DNA from: Acinetobacter junii CIP 64.5
GTDB lineage: Bacteria > Pseudomonadota > Gammaproteobacteria > Pseudomonadales > Moraxellaceae
DNA length: 64,000 nt
Assembly (NCBI RefSeq): GCF_000368765.1
Contig: NZ_KB849655.1
Span: 1,705,653 to 1,769,652 of the forward strand
Reading direction: 5' to 3'
The position numbers and the translations under genes are program-made. Shown one piece after another: positions 63,623-64,000 of the stretch. Numbering within the stretch: position 1 is the stretch's first letter; each line of letters opens with the position of its first letter. The notes beneath the pieces were generated by a model. The model made no database searches and was not told the origin of the DNA. It saw only the letters and a program-made list of their open reading frames with translations.

Positions 63623-64000
63623 CTAGCGTCCCAAATACTTTTCAATCACATCTTCATTGGCTTGTACCTCTGCCAATGTGCCCTCTGCCAAAATTGCGCC
63701 TTGCGCCAATACCGTAACTTTCTCGCTGATAGTGTCAATAAAGCTCATGTCATGCTCGACCACTACTAAGGTGTGATTCTTTTTAAGTTCTAAACACAAT
63801 TCAGCGGTGCGTTCTGTTTCCGCATCGGTCATACCCGCCACAGGCTCATCCAATAAAATCAGCTTCGGACGTTGCATCAATAACATACCGATTTCTAACC
63901 ACTGCTTTTGACCATGAGATAATAATCCTGCGGGCTTTTTTACAAATTCCTTTAAGCGAATTTGCTCCAAACTTTCCTCCAGTGCTAACTGTGCTTCTGG
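63623..64000 (-). CDS. urtD: Urea ABC transporter ATP-binding subunit UrtD (partial)
   Basis: The C-terminal 125 residues of an ABC ATPase; the frame is open to the window edge, so the N-terminus with Walker A is missing. The UrtD form of the signature, LLSHGQKQWLEIGMLLM, and Walker B LILLDEPVAGMTDAE are visible, then VVVEHDMSFIDTI with the switch His. SHGQKQW is diagnostic for UrtD compared with LivG. Urea uptake for the urease pathway is expected. Confidence 0.92.
   Translation of the reverse strand, partial: PEAQLALEESLEQIRLKEFVKKPAGLLSHGQKQWLEIGMLLMQRPKLILLDEPVAGMTDAETERTAELCLELKKNHTLVVVEHDMSFIDTISEKVTVLAQGAILAEGTLAEVQANEDVIEKYLGR

Overview
The window is about 40% GC Gammaproteobacterial chromosome, most likely genus Acinetobacter. 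The basis is an Omp33-36-type porin (start of window), two further paralogues of that porin family, the gene order murG-murC-ddlB-ftsQ-ftsA-ftsZ-lpxC, a divergent pyrE/crc pair, and dif-like sites that match those of Acinetobacter plasmids. I do not assign a species. No rRNA or tRNA gene and no CRISPR array was recognised.

Layout. 1-742: IS1595-family (IS1016-like) element with perfect 19-bp ends. 1.5-6.5 kb: Omp33-36 porin, NarL-type response regulator, msuE-sfnG (dimethylsulfone use), Lrp-type regulator divergent from an isochorismatase-family hydrolase. 6.6-15.2 kb: acs, a DUF805 membrane protein, an MscS channel, waaA-rsmE, an arsR-nemA operon with paired operator-like palindromes, and prfB with its programmed +1 frameshift. 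15.6-24.4 kb: two porin paralogues, glmM-pdxH-recJ, guaB, a cysteine-cluster protein and a beta-lactamase-fold protein. 24.5-33.6 kb: a TonB-dependent siderophore receptor behind a Fur-box-like site, a GDT1-family Mn exporter behind a yybP-ykoY Mn2+ riboswitch, aceE-aceF, and an M23 peptidase. 33.7-44.9 kb: dciA, lpxC, the distal division/cell-wall cluster, gshB, and a glutathione peroxidase divergent from an OhrR-type regulator across a long palindrome.

44.9-50.3 kb is the accessory island and the main find. A two-gene operon, AAA ATPase (RloA/AbiLi-like) plus RloB/AbiLii, is an AbiL-type phage-defence pair. It is bounded by two inverted 28-bp dif-like (XerC/XerD) sites, so it looks like a chromosomal 'dif module'. 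Two identical 1,482-bp IS1202-type insertion sequences in opposite orientation have each inserted exactly 5 bp outside the XerC arm of one site. They carry different 5-bp target duplications (GAAGT and ACTTG), so they are independent insertions, not one composite transposon. The left insertion has removed the stop codon of a small DUF3565 gene.

50.4-64 kb: pyrE, crc, then a gene-free interval that holds a strong candidate for an RsmZ/CsrB-type CsrA-sponge sRNA (about eight GGA motifs, two in perfect hairpin loops, plus a terminator). After it come an ArsC-like protein, a DUF2147 protein, an esterase, a diguanylate cyclase, dsbD-GST, a MetA-like outer-membrane protein, an ankyrin protein, an HPF-type ribosome hibernation factor, a Tsx-like channel, a GNAT acetyltransferase, a secreted protein of unknown function and the end of a urea ABC-transporter operon (urtD partial, urtE). 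Functional calls rest on recognising families by eye. No database search was run.
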